Part shown: positions 44,801-52,938 of the stretch, piece after piece | How positions within the stretch are numbered: the first letter of the stretch is position 1 | How the letters are laid out: each line of letters starts with the position of its first letter | Assembly (NCBI GenBank): GCA_943368345.1 | Contig: CALRKY020000002.1 | Location: 62,001 to 126,000, forward strand | Source of the DNA: JADCGM01 sp943368345 | Lineage (GTDB): Bacteria; Pseudomonadota; Alphaproteobacteria; Sphingomonadales; Sphingomonadaceae | DNA length: 64,000 nt | Reading direction: 5' to 3' | Notes under the pieces: generated by a model | Told to the model about the DNA's origin: nothing | Seen by the model: only the letters and a program-made list of their open reading frames with translations | Database searches by the model: none | Translations under genes and position numbers: made by a program

Positions 44801-46158
44801 ATGGCAGCATTTCGGTATCAGGCTTTGCAGGCAGTGAATCTGCCACGATCAATCAGCCGGTTGCCACCTTTGCGAGCAAGAATGTTGGCGTTGGAATCGC
44901 CATAAGTGCCGTACTCGATGCTGCCGCTTTCAGTGCGGCCTCCGGAACGGCCCTGTCCAATTACACACTGCCTACGGGACTAACCGGGGCGACCGGTTCT
45001 ATCACAATCCGACCGATCACGGTGGTGCTATCCGGAACGACATCGAAGACCTATGATGGTCTGACCTCGGCCGCACTTACGACAGCCAACTACGCGACTA
45101 TCAACAATGTCGCGCCGGGGGACACCAACCCAACGTTGAACAATCCGACGACTGGGACTTACGCGACCGCCGGTGTCGGGACCGGCAAAACGGTAACCGT
45201 TGGCGGTCTTGCACTGGTCAGCCCGTCCGGAAATTATAGTTTGACCTCGACGACCGCGAGCGGTGCAATCGGGACGATTACTGCTGCGACATTGACCTAT
45301 GTTGCCACACCGGTGAGCCGTGCACAGCTGGTCGCAAATCCGGCCCTGACGGGGACGGTCACCGGCTTCGTCAACAATGAAACCCGCCTGACCGCGACCA
45401 GTGGCGGCGACCCGATCTTTGCCACCACCGCCGATACCGCATCGGCCCAGGGCAGCTATGCCATCACCGGCAGCGGCCTGACGGCAGCGAATTATACCTT
45501 CGTACAGGCCGCCGCCAACGCCACCGCCCTAACGGTGACCGCCCCTGCGACAAGTGCATCCGCAGACGCAGTCGCGGTTCGGCCATCGGCGATTACGGCG
45601 GCGGTGACGGTCACGCCGGTGGTGACGCCTCCTCCAGCCGTTGCACCGACGCCAGCACCGGCGGCTGCACCTGCGCCAGCCGCTGCACCAGCATCATCGG
45701 AGCCAGCCGCACCGGCGCCAGCATCCGGCGACAAACCGGCAGAAGGATCGGGTTCTGGGCCCGCGCCCGCCGCAGCCCCTGCCGGCGGTACGGCCGCTGC
45801 CGCTGCGCCTGCCGCTTCTGCACCGGCCGCAGCACCGGCAGGCGGAGATGCGGCCCCAGCGGCACCGGCACCGACATCGACCAAGTCCGCCGCACTTCCG
45901 CCACCGCCGCCGGTCGAAGCGCTACCGCCATCGCCGGTCGCCGCTGAAAAGCCACCAACTCCGTCTGACCCGGCCGATGCCGGGGATCCGGTTCTGGCCG
46001 CAGCGGGTGGCGGAGATGCGTCACCCCCACCAACAGGTGGTAGCGGTGCGCCCATGACAATGCTGGCGCCCGGCGTCAGTCTTGAAGCGCCGTCGGCGTC
46101 GCGCTCAATTGGCGCAGCCGATGCGCGGTTCAGCGAGACCGGAGACCTCAGCATATGA
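38824..46158 (+). CDS. Giant two-partner-secretion exoprotein with YDG repeats (FhaB/HpmA-like N-terminus)
   Basis: The 2444-residue exoprotein has a signal peptide at about residues 27-41, then a TPS (haemagglutination activity) domain (INWQNFSVGSGETVRF; VWLLNPNGVLIGGGGRVSAA). A long beta-helix region follows to about residue 1040, then an MBG-like unit (KTKIYGDALTLGS), eleven YDG repeats (about 1126-2156) and another MBG-like unit. The C-terminal 200 residues are rich in Ala and Pro. The start is TTG at 38824 with TGAGG six bases upstream; ATG at 38848 is an alternative. The 298 bases upstream hold no feature I can name. It is coupled to the CHAT gene (ATGA, 46155-46158). The FhaC-type gene at 52939-54642 is its probable transporter. 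Confidence 0.88.
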   Translation: MKGAYVLQMAKPGQKSVQRAQRAVFRMALLCAGSSLAASVAQADGLSGGSVVAGAAQIGATVAGQTTITQTSGKAVINWQNFSVGSGETVRFVQPDRNSVALNRVVGTNVSKIDGSLTANGQVWLLNPNGVLIGGGGRVSAAGFLATTRAISDSDFLAGRNVFSGSGDAAIGNAGSITVDNGYAILAGGKVDNSGLVEANLGQVVLAAGNSYTLDLSGDKLISFAVTAPLEVLPDGSAINNSGTLRADGGRVLVSARSAAAIVDSVINTTGLVQARSASMVDGEIVFDGGEAGTVNVNGTVDASGQAAGQTGGRIIVLGDTIVAGQSAKLDARGDAGGGEIYVGGGWQGESLLTGRGSAVRVAVLSGASLDASAITNGDGGTVVAWSDISNSASITRAFGTFNAMGGASGGNGGRIETSGHFLDTAGVKGGASAAFGRGGEWLFDPYNINIVNSTSGNGSFDGAGNWTPTASPSDVSTADIVTRLNGGTNVTISTGLAGSSGADAGNITFNSPLTVTPLTPVTLKLVAFNAINLGGSISVAGAAPLNVVLEAGRNISLSGPAAFITTNNGNFSARLINGGAPTGAEFIANAKSIQTGSGAIELRSTYTGPATPTINIINEPTGILQTTTGSITIAAGDNGSLSNLGNLTTVSGRITFSVGNGVGAVIQTNSDGGTLTTASGNVELLSGNDAAINSGASINTTGSLTITGGLGSTATLNGAVTVANGLSITAGRKINNQAVLTTNNSALTMSLTGRGVDAQAALEIVNVATITTGTGSLTATATGGTIKLQPATITSGNLTLTSSALAVGDFISVGGVGSITATAVNLTTDQLTFATPIGGPQGIQGTSIALKANLDATNICLADTGCGVGLSLTTAGLGLLKSANRTIGSATGTGTLTVNLPNSAPGVGTSQTTVLRMGGTGGAVIVQSLPGVSTTDTLRIIAGGNLTLGTGLAATTAGKLDLISGVFINNAGATALASMGTGRWLIHSTNPAGNMFGGLASGNLALWNRTSADAIGGAISALTNTYAFSFQPTLTLTPVAKTKIYGDALTLGSVLNTDYTFTGLVLAAGFGNVFTQDALRTVNLSSTGTAALANAGTFAITATAGFAPIGYAEATGAALLTVSPRPLTASLTGTATKVYDGTNVATVPSANLVLTGFLSGQGATAGTLAATYGTALSPIVNVGTGLAVNATIGTGTLTPANIDTNLSNYQVPTLASGNIGIITPRPLTASLTGGTTRAYDGTTTVSLVSSNYILTNIIGSDDVFLSIATTGTLSDKNAGTAKTVTASGLGLLGTRAGNYSLVSTTAAGAIGTIVQRQLSATLTGSVTKVYDQTFTAPITNGNVTLGNFVSGEGATLATATATYVTANVGTGIGVNLTFAANTLLANSGTSLSNYFLPGTTFASIGNITAKPLSASLIGTVAKVYDGNNSATLSPVNFQISGFVGTDSATVGSSSGTYASVNAGNGLSVTANATLVPTGATVLSNYLLPGSITGSVGSISQRPLTVSLIGSVAKVYDGTAGISVNSSNFSLTGFVQGEGATIGNQIGTLASPNVGSGISVTVVGNPQSVTPTGNTLLSNYAGPSSITGAIGQVTPRQLSASLIGSAQKTYDGTTVATLTSANFQLTGFVQGQGASVTRTVGTYDNKNAATFIGVQSTLTAADFAANQGTLLSNYATPALATGAIGEITPRVVGVIFSGSTSKVYDGSTSVLVDPARFQLTNIVAGESITVTRAPGQYATANVGTGLNITIDTAFVDVVAGANTLLDNYARPGIVTASGGIITARPVTVTLGGTISKIYDGKTDADLTSATLTLGNIVGSEVVTISRAATGTYNSADVGTRKRVTVAGLTLGGAAASNYALTSTSVAAEIGIISRRTLTAILTGTASKIYDGTTDASLVSTNFQIQNLVDGESLTVAPLTGTYASKDVGTGLTVTAALVSPNFSAGSGTQLTNYILPTAASGTIGVITKRQLTASLNTAVSKVYDNSESATLANGSISVSGFAGSESATINQPVATFASKNVGVGIAISAVLDAAAFSAASGTALSNYTLPTGLTGATGSITIRPITVVLSGTTSKTYDGLTSAALTTANYATINNVAPGDTNPTLNNPTTGTYATAGVGTGKTVTVGGLALVSPSGNYSLTSTTASGAIGTITAATLTYVATPVSRAQLVANPALTGTVTGFVNNETRLTATSGGDPIFATTADTASAQGSYAITGSGLTAANYTFVQAAANATALTVTAPATSASADAVAVRPSAITAAVTVTPVVTPPPAVAPTPAPAAAPAPAAAPASSEPAAPAPASGDKPAEGSGSGPAPAAAPAGGTAAAAAPAASAPAAAPAGGDAAPAAPAPTSTKSAALPPPPPVEALPPSPVAAEKPPTPSDPADAGDPVLAAAGGGDASPPPTGGSGAPMTMLAPGVSLEAPSASRSIGAADARFSETGDLSI
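42190..45290 (+). repeat. Eleven tandem YDG-domain repeats
   Basis: Units of about 85-95 codons each begin with a strand like RPLTASLTG, followed by K-V/I/T-YDG. They end with SNY...GxIG(x)I. The YDG core is changed to YDQ in unit 3 and YDN in unit 10. Spacing is regular but the DNA copies are well diverged, so the array is an old protein-level repeat. Recent slippage is unlikely. Confidence 0.85.
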
Positions 46159-49100
46159 TCGCGCTTAGCTTGATCGCGGCTGCCGCTGTCGCAACGGCAA
46201 CTCCGTCCACCCCTGGCACGCCGCTCGCCCCCAGCCTGATAGGGGAGAATTGCGACGCCCGCACCCGCCCGGACGTCAAACCCGCCCCAGGCCTTCCGGC
46301 CGACATTCTGATCAATTGTGCCGACAAACCTGCCGGAACCATTAAATTTGTGTCAATCGGCTCCCAAATTCCTGCTGGCGAAGCGGGTAAATTTGCGTTG
46401 GCAACCGCATTCAACAACAGTCGCATTTGGAATGATGCCAAGCAGAAGCTGACCTGCGATCCGCAAACATGGCTGGTTGAAGGGAATACGCTCATTCTGG
46501 TCATGCCATGCCGGGGCCGCATCGGTGGTTGGCCGTCGCTGGTGATGGCGAAAGCCGACGGCAATGTCCTGACCATCGCCGACGTAGCCCCGTCAGCCTA
46601 TCCGGCGTTGCGGATTGCGTTGAAACTCCCCCCGGCCGCCGGGACACGGGTCGAGCAGGTCGCGAAAATCCAATCCTTCTGGTCTCAGAAAGTTGTCCTG
46701 GCGAGCGCGGTCGACATCGACCGGGAACGTACATTGCTCCGCGATGCACGGACGGCGAGCAGTCTCGCACGCTACGATGAAGCGGAGGACCTGTTTCGCA
46801 AGGCGCTGGAGATCCAGACCCGCTTGTTCGGCGAGGATGATACGACCGCTGCTGACATTTTGATCGATCTGGCGCTGGCGGTCAGTAATCAGGGCCGGGT
46901 TGATGAAGCCGAGGCGCTGTTCCGGCGGGCCGCACCGATCATGGCCCAATCGGTCAATCCGTCGGATCGGGCCCGTCTGTCGACCTACCGTGGTTACGAA
47001 GCGGCCAACCGGGGTGACTTTGAATCAGCACTGGCCAATGCCGCCGCAGCCAGTTCGGCCTGGCGGACGATTGCGGCACCGGCTGGCGGCGCAGGCGATA
47101 CCAGTGCGCCAACCACAACGATGCTGGTTGCCGAAGGCGAATTGGCAATGACCCGCAATCTGGAAGCCCGGATGATGCTGCGAGCCGGCAATATCGACGG
47201 GGCCTATGTTGCAGCGGGTGAGGCACTTCTGACCCTTGACCGGATTGAAGGCGAACCGCGCTGGTGGCGATCCGACGTCCTGGTGACGCTCGGTTCCGTG
47301 GTGATTGCCCAGAAACGGGTTGCAGCGGCGGAAACCTATTTCAATTCGGCACTCGCGCTTCGTCAGCAGATTTTCGGGGAGGGTCTCGGGACGCTGCGGG
47401 TTCGGGCCGCGCTGGGTCGCGCCTATCAGCAGGAGGGCCTGAACACCTCGGCCATCGTGACGTATCGCCAGGCGTTCAAGATCGCCAAAACGCTGTCGAA
47501 GGAGCAGAATCCGCTCAACAATAATGATCTGGTTCCATTTGCGACGGCGATCACCGATTTCGCCAAGACGCTGACCGACGACAAAGAGAAACAGGGGCTA
47601 TATGCCGAGGCCTTCGATGCCTTCCAGCTGATCCGCTCGCCGCTGATCGACAAAACCATCGACCAGACGTCGGCGCGCCTGGCTGCCAGTGACCCGGCGA
47701 TTGCTGCCCTGATCCGCGATTTGCAGGACAGTGACCGTGCGGTTTCCACCGCCCGTGTTCGCCTCGCCGGCCAACAGTCCTTGCCGCAGGCGGAGCGGAG
47801 CGCGGCGGTCGAAGATCAATTCTCCGACGCCATCAAGACCGGCATGGCCCGGTCTGCCGAGATCCGTAAAACCATTGATGTGCGCTTTCCGGACTTTGCA
47901 GCGGTGACCGCACCAAAGTCACTCACCCTCGATGCGCTGCGGGCGCGACTGGGGCCGACCGAGGCGATCATCTCGTTCCTGATCGGTCGCAACCGGTCAT
48001 TCGTACAGCTGGTGCGGCGGGAATCGGTTCATGTTGGCCAGATTCCGCTGGGTGAAGCTGAGATGCGAACTGCGGTTAAAGGCCTGCGGCGTTCGCTCGA
48101 AATTCAGGGCGGATCGGTCAATGATTTCGACTTGGCAGCGTCGAACCAGCTCTACAATGACCTGTTTGGGGATGTCGCGTCGGCACTGGACGGTATTGAT
48201 CACATCGCTGTTGTCCCGGCCGGCCCGCTCTCGAGCCTCCCCTTCTCCCTGCTGGTCACCGCCGCGCCAAAGAGCGACGATTACCGGGCGGCAAGCTGGC
48301 TGGTGAACAAGATCACCGTGTCGCACACCCCGTCATTGGCGGCGTTCGTCGCGCTTCGCTCGACCCGGCCGGCCAAGGCACCCGATCTTGCGCTGCTGGC
48401 CTTTGCCAATCCGGTGCTCGGTGCCCCCGGCAAAGGCGGGTCGGCAGGCGTGGCGATCAACGTTGCCAATGATACCTGCCGCAACAGTCCGGTGATGCCG
48501 GCCGAACTGCTGCTGTCACTCTCCTCCCTGCCCGATACATTGCAGGAGGTGCAAACCGTTGCCCGCGCACTTGGGGCGGACCCGGCCACCAGCATCCACC
48601 AGGGCGCGCTGGCCAACGAAACCAATTTCCGCAACCAGGAACTGTCCCGCTATCGTATCCTATATTTCGCGACCCACGGCCTGCTGCCGGGCGAGCTGAA
48701 ATGTCAGGCTGAACCCGGCATGGTGCTGACCCCGCCCCCAGTCACCGCGACCGAGCGGATTGGTGATGGCCTGCTCGAAGCCAGCGAGATTGCCGGGCTG
48801 TCGATCAACGCCGATCTGGTCGTGCTGTCGGCCTGCAACACCGCGTCCGGCGGTGGCGCACTCGGCGGTGAGTCGCTGTCCGGCTTGTCGGAAGCCTTTT
48901 TCCGGGCTGGTGCGCGCAACATGCTGATCAGCCACTGGCAGGTGCCATCCGGCGCAACGACGTCGTTGATGTCCGGCCTGTTCGGGTCGCTGAGCACGGC
49001 GGGAAGCTCCGCCGATGCATTGAGAGTCTCGCAGTTGAAACTTATCTCCGAAGAACGCACCGCTCATCCGTTCTTCTGGGCCGCGTTTGTGTTGATGGGC

Positions 49101-49160
49101 GATGGCAGTGGCGCTGTTCCCGTACCCGCCGCTGTCCAAACCGCAGAGGTGGTAAAATGA
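46155..49160 (+). CDS. Exported TPR-CHAT domain protein (caspase-like)
   Basis: The 1001-residue protein has an N-terminal signal-like segment (MIALSLIAAAAVATA) and TPR repeats over about residues 190-470 (DEAEDLFRKALEIQTRLFGEDD-type units). The C-terminal CHAT peptidase domain has its His841 (YFATHGLLPGE) and Cys894 (VLSACNTASGGG) dyad intact. HIAVVPAGPLSSLPFSLL starts the domain. It probably acts in the periplasm or at the surface. Four-base ATGA overlaps at both ends couple it to the exoprotein gene and to the following secreted-protein gene. Processing of the exoprotein is an attractive but unproven job. Confidence 0.88.
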   Translation: MIALSLIAAAAVATATPSTPGTPLAPSLIGENCDARTRPDVKPAPGLPADILINCADKPAGTIKFVSIGSQIPAGEAGKFALATAFNNSRIWNDAKQKLTCDPQTWLVEGNTLILVMPCRGRIGGWPSLVMAKADGNVLTIADVAPSAYPALRIALKLPPAAGTRVEQVAKIQSFWSQKVVLASAVDIDRERTLLRDARTASSLARYDEAEDLFRKALEIQTRLFGEDDTTAADILIDLALAVSNQGRVDEAEALFRRAAPIMAQSVNPSDRARLSTYRGYEAANRGDFESALANAAAASSAWRTIAAPAGGAGDTSAPTTTMLVAEGELAMTRNLEARMMLRAGNIDGAYVAAGEALLTLDRIEGEPRWWRSDVLVTLGSVVIAQKRVAAAETYFNSALALRQQIFGEGLGTLRVRAALGRAYQQEGLNTSAIVTYRQAFKIAKTLSKEQNPLNNNDLVPFATAITDFAKTLTDDKEKQGLYAEAFDAFQLIRSPLIDKTIDQTSARLAASDPAIAALIRDLQDSDRAVSTARVRLAGQQSLPQAERSAAVEDQFSDAIKTGMARSAEIRKTIDVRFPDFAAVTAPKSLTLDALRARLGPTEAIISFLIGRNRSFVQLVRRESVHVGQIPLGEAEMRTAVKGLRRSLEIQGGSVNDFDLAASNQLYNDLFGDVASALDGIDHIAVVPAGPLSSLPFSLLVTAAPKSDDYRAASWLVNKITVSHTPSLAAFVALRSTRPAKAPDLALLAFANPVLGAPGKGGSAGVAINVANDTCRNSPVMPAELLLSLSSLPDTLQEVQTVARALGADPATSIHQGALANETNFRNQELSRYRILYFATHGLLPGELKCQAEPGMVLTPPPVTATERIGDGLLEASEIAGLSINADLVVLSACNTASGGGALGGESLSGLSEAFFRAGARNMLISHWQVPSGATTSLMSGLFGSLSTAGSSADALRVSQLKLISEERTAHPFFWAAFVLMGDGSGAVPVPAAVQTAEVVK

Positions 49161-49900
49161 GTAAGCTCCTCACGCGCCTGTTCCTGTCGGCAGCGATGCT
49201 GCTGCCGCTGTCAGCTACGGCAGCCCAATTGGTCGTCATCGACAGCTATGGTACCGGTATGAAACCCGGCACCGTCGTCGATGGTTCAAAACCAATCAAT
49301 CTGACCGAGGGTCAAAAACTCACACTGATTGGTCCCGACGGACGTTCCGTGACTTTGGTCGGCAAATTTAGCGGGTTGGCATTGGCGGAAACGACCCTCG
49401 CGTCCGATCCGAAGCAGGCCTTGGCCGCGTTAATCACCACCCGCAACGCACGAGCTAATACCATCGCGGCAATCCGGTCCGGTTCAACCGCCGCCGTTCT
49501 ACCCGACCCGTGGTTGATTGACATCAGCCGCCCAGGACAACGCTGCGTTCGCGAAGGGGAACCGCAAGTGTGGTGGCGTCCGGCGACCGATATTACCGAA
49601 GATTTCATGGTGTTCCCGCTCGACAAATCCTGGACGGCATCGCTGAGTTGGGACGAGGGTGACGACCGTATGGAAGCACCCCAGCTTTGGCGCTTCGACA
49701 CCGAAAGCCTTTACATCGTCAAAACAGGTCCACAGGAGGATGCAATTACCGTCAACATCATCCCGTCGTCGGTAAAGGGCGAGTTGATGATGACAGCCTG
49801 GATGCTCGAAAAAGGCTGCACCCAGCAGGCAGATGCGTTCCTTCGTCGCATAGGCGAAGAACAAGGCGGTGATAAGGTTGCAACTATGGTATCAAACTGA
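49157..49900 (+). CDS. Secreted protein, tandem paralogue 1, unknown function
   Basis: The 247-residue protein has a signal peptide (KLLTRLFLSAAMLLPLSATA). The mature part opens with AQLVVIDSYGTGMKPGTVVD and contains LIGPDGRSVTLVGKFSG. Two conserved cysteines (QRCVREG and EKGCTQQADA) may form a disulfide. It is clearly paralogous to the gene at 50084-50803, about 60% identical by eye in the first third. It is coupled to the CHAT gene by ATGA, so it belongs to that operon. No family with known function recognised. Confidence 0.75.
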   Translation: MSKLLTRLFLSAAMLLPLSATAAQLVVIDSYGTGMKPGTVVDGSKPINLTEGQKLTLIGPDGRSVTLVGKFSGLALAETTLASDPKQALAALITTRNARANTIAAIRSGSTAAVLPDPWLIDISRPGQRCVREGEPQVWWRPATDITEDFMVFPLDKSWTASLSWDEGDDRMEAPQLWRFDTESLYIVKTGPQEDAITVNIIPSSVKGELMMTAWMLEKGCTQQADAFLRRIGEEQGGDKVATMVSN

Positions 49901-50083
49901 CGCGCGTCGCACTTTGGGTTGAAACATTCATATTGCGCGAAGCGGAATTGAGGTGGCGTCGGTGCCGGGTTGAATTTGCAGGACACATCAAAAATAAATT
50001 TGATTGAAATTGCATCTGCACCCCGAACACCAACGTAGCATGATCGAGTAAGAGTTTATTGAAATTCCAGAGAGGGACACGAA

Positions 50084-50803
50084 ATGCGGAAGACCATCAC
50101 ACGGTTGCTCGCTGTAGCAGCGACGGTACTCCCGGCAGCAGTCATGGCTGCCCAGCTCGTTGTGCTCGATGCACGCGGTGGCAGCCTGAAGCCGGGTATG
50201 ACCATTGACAGCGCAAAGCCCATCACCCTTGGTGAAGGCGAGCGCGTGACCTTGATTGGCCCTGATGGCCGGTCGGTGACGATCAAGGGCAAGTACAGCG
50301 GTCCGGCGATGGCGTCGGCAACCTCTGCCAGCGATCCGAAGCTCGCACTGGCGGCGCTGATCTCGACCCGCAACGCCCGGTCGAACTCGGTCGGTGCCAT
50401 CCGCGCCGGGTCGTCCGCCGCTGCCCTGCCAGATCCTTGGTTGATTGACGTCAGCCGCGCCGGCCCCCGCTGTGTCCGCGAAGGCGACACGCAGGTCTGG
50501 TGGCGCCCGGATGCGAAGGCCGCTGAAGACTTCACGGTTTTCCCGGTTGATCGTTCCTGGACCGCTGATCTCAGCTGGGATGAAGGTGCTGACCGGATGG
50601 AAGCCCCTGCCCTGTCGCAGCTCGCCAGCGCCAGCATGTACATCGTGAAGAATGGCGCGAATGAAAACGCCATCAGCATCAACGTGATCCCGAAGGCGAT
50701 CGACAATGATCTGGTGCTGACCTCGTGGATGCTGGAGAAGGGCTGCACCCAGCAGGCCGACGCCTATCTCCGCGTCATTCAGAGCAAGACCGCAACCAAC
50801 TGA
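50084..50803 (+). CDS. Secreted protein, tandem paralogue 2, unknown function
   Basis: The 239-residue protein has signal peptide MRKTITRLLAVAATVLPAAVMA and mature sequence AQLVVLDARGGSLKPGMTID. It keeps the DGRSVT, WLIDVSRAG, VWWRPD and WMLEKGCTQQADAY segments of its upstream neighbour. GAGAGGGAC precedes the ATG. A 183-base gap separates it from paralogue 1 and may hold its own promoter; a strong terminator follows. The retained duplicate suggests dosage need or divergence of partners in the CHAT/exoprotein system. Confidence 0.78.
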   Translation: MRKTITRLLAVAATVLPAAVMAAQLVVLDARGGSLKPGMTIDSAKPITLGEGERVTLIGPDGRSVTIKGKYSGPAMASATSASDPKLALAALISTRNARSNSVGAIRAGSSAAALPDPWLIDVSRAGPRCVREGDTQVWWRPDAKAAEDFTVFPVDRSWTADLSWDEGADRMEAPALSQLASASMYIVKNGANENAISINVIPKAIDNDLVLTSWMLEKGCTQQADAYLRVIQSKTATN

Positions 50804-50832
50804 TCGATCCCAGGATTGATCGGAAGCTGATG

Positions 50833-50878
50833 CCCCGGACGCCACCTGATTTCAGGGCGGCGTCCGGGGTTTCGCTTT
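50833..50878 (+). terminator. Terminator-like hairpin after secreted paralogue 2
   Basis: An 11-base perfect stem CCCCGGACGCC (50833-50843) pairs with GGCGTCCGGGG (50859-50869) across a 15-base loop, followed by TTTCGCTTTA. The T-run is interrupted, so termination may be partial, allowing read-through into the cyclase gene. Confidence 0.8.
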
Positions 50879-50967
50879 ATTGGGGTACTGGACTGCGGGG
50901 GTAGCTTTGCCCCATTGTGGGTCCGGCGTTTTTGGGGTTCTCCGTCGAATCAGGTGGGCAGTTCGAT

Positions 50968-52911
50968 ATGACGAATGCGGATAAGAAACGGCTGGCGACC
51001 AGCTTCGTGATTTCATTGATGGCCGGCGTCGTGGCGCTGGTGGTGACGATGAATTTCCAGGTGCTGCGTCAGCTGGAAATTGTCACTGGTGACATGCGCA
51101 TTGGCTCGATGTCACCGCCCTCGAAACAGTCCGAAGATATTGTGGTGGTGGCGATTGACGAAGGGACGCTGGCGCAATTCCCCTATCGCTCCCCGGTTGA
51201 TCGGGAATTCATCGCAAAATTGATTAAGGCGATGGAAGCCAAGGGTGCCAAGGTCATCGGGGTCGACATATTGCTCGATCAGGCGACCGAACCCGCCAAG
51301 GATGATGTGCTGCGCCAAGCCATCCGTGACGTCAAAACACCATTGTTCTTCAGCTATTCCTCGCTGCCTGCGATCGTGACCGAGGAGCAGCTGGCCTATA
51401 TGAACGACATGGTTCCGCCCCAGAACCGTGCCGAAGCCAACCTGGCAAAGGACCCGAATGACGATTCAGTGCGCTGGATCAACGTCGGCGGCAATACCGA
51501 CCTGCGGCCAATGGGCTTTGTTGGTAAGGCGCTGACGCTTGCCGGGTACAAGGCACCGACCACCTCCGATGAAATCGCCTGGAAACCCAGAACCTATGCC
51601 GAAATTCCGGTATTCAAGGAATATCCTGCATCGGCCGCGCAGTTTCTTCCTGATGCCTGGTTCAAGGACAAGATCGTCCTGATCGGCGCCGTCCTGTCGA
51701 TCACTGACCGCCACCGCACGCCGCTGGCGATTGTCGATGACGGGGATCAGGGCAACATGCCTGGTATCCTGATCATGGCGCAGTCCATTTCGCAATATAT
51801 CGAGGGCCGGACGGCCAACCGGCTTGAACTGCCGGGTGTTGTTGCAATCACGCTTGGTTTTGCCCTGCTCGGCTTTGCGATCAGCCAGTTGAAGAAGGGC
51901 ATCGCGTTCAGCTTTGGCGTTGGCGGCATATTGGTAATTGCCTATTGGGCGTTCGCATTCTTCGGCTTTCAGCGCGGCCTGCCGATCCTGCCGGTCATTG
52001 CACCGACCCTCGCCTTCGCTTTGTCGCTATGGATGATGGACACCTTGATTGGTCGGGCCGAGCGCAAGCAACGGCAGTTCGTGCAGGGAGCCTTCTCCCG
52101 CTACGTTTCCCCGGACGTCGTCGATCAGTTGGTCAACAATCCGGAGGCCATGTCGATTTCGGGTATCCGCCGGGAAGCGACCTTCATCTTCACTGACATC
52201 GCCGGTTTCACCACCTTGTCGGAACTGCTGACCTCCGAAAAGCTGTCGGACGTGCTCAACGCCTATCTCGACGGGGCCTGCGGCATCATTCAGAAATATG
52301 GCGGCACCATCGACAAATTCATCGGCGATGCGATCATGGCGATTTTCAATGCGCCAATCCCAATGGCCGATCATGCCGAACGGGCCGTCAAATGCGCGGT
52401 TGAACTCGATGCCTATGCCGAGGCGTTCCGCATCGCCCAGAATGCCGTGGAGGTTCCGCTCGGCATTACCCGGCTTGGCATCCACACCGGCATTGCGACC
52501 ATCGGCAACTTCGGATCAGCGTCCCGCATGGACTTCACCGCGCTGGGCGACACCGTTAACACCGCCGCCCGGACCGAAGGCGTCAACAAATATTTCGGCA
52601 CCCGCATCTGCGTCACCCAGGAAACCGTGGCACTCTGTCCGAATATCAAGTTCCGCCCGATCGGGGATGTCGTGCTGAAGGGCAAGGTTCAAGCGGTGAC
52701 GCTCTACAGCCCGGCGCTCGACGATGCCGACCAGGCGCTCTATGCAGATTATGCCGTGGCGTTTGATCTGCTTCGCAAGGAAGACCCCGCCGCTGTCGAC
52801 GCGCTGAACCTCCTGGCAGGAAAATATCCGGATGATGCCATTGTCAAATTCCACCTTGGCCGTATTGCCAAGGGACTGGTGTCAGCCCGCGTCGTCATGG
52901 AAGACAAATAG
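50968..52911 (+). CDS. CHASE2-domain adenylate cyclase (class III)
   Basis: The 647-residue membrane protein has an N-terminal helix, a periplasmic CHASE2 sensor (EDIVVVAIDEGTLAQFPYRSP ... GAKVIGVDILLDQ), three membrane helices (about residues 280-365) and a cytoplasmic class III cyclase domain. Metal aspartates are Asp410 (FIFTDIAGFTTLSE) and Asp454 (KFIGDAIMAIFNAP). The Lys in TIDKF and TALGDTVNTAARTE supply substrate and transition-state residues, so the site looks complete and ATP-specific. I use the ATG at 50968 behind AGGTGGG. It sits between the secreted paralogues and the FhaC gene, and may sense the envelope state of that system. Confidence 0.93.
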   Translation: MTNADKKRLATSFVISLMAGVVALVVTMNFQVLRQLEIVTGDMRIGSMSPPSKQSEDIVVVAIDEGTLAQFPYRSPVDREFIAKLIKAMEAKGAKVIGVDILLDQATEPAKDDVLRQAIRDVKTPLFFSYSSLPAIVTEEQLAYMNDMVPPQNRAEANLAKDPNDDSVRWINVGGNTDLRPMGFVGKALTLAGYKAPTTSDEIAWKPRTYAEIPVFKEYPASAAQFLPDAWFKDKIVLIGAVLSITDRHRTPLAIVDDGDQGNMPGILIMAQSISQYIEGRTANRLELPGVVAITLGFALLGFAISQLKKGIAFSFGVGGILVIAYWAFAFFGFQRGLPILPVIAPTLAFALSLWMMDTLIGRAERKQRQFVQGAFSRYVSPDVVDQLVNNPEAMSISGIRREATFIFTDIAGFTTLSELLTSEKLSDVLNAYLDGACGIIQKYGGTIDKFIGDAIMAIFNAPIPMADHAERAVKCAVELDAYAEAFRIAQNAVEVPLGITRLGIHTGIATIGNFGSASRMDFTALGDTVNTAARTEGVNKYFGTRICVTQETVALCPNIKFRPIGDVVLKGKVQAVTLYSPALDDADQALYADYAVAFDLLRKEDPAAVDALNLLAGKYPDDAIVKFHLGRIAKGLVSARVVMEDK

Positions 52912-52938
52912 CGTTTTGTCGGGGTTTGGGGGAAGCAA

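Noticed and set aside
45492..46154. Long minus-strand open frame opposite the exoprotein C-terminus
   Set aside because: It mirrors the Ala/Pro-rich, high-GC coding sequence and has no ribosome site or family resemblance. The plus-strand frame is continuous with the YDG protein.
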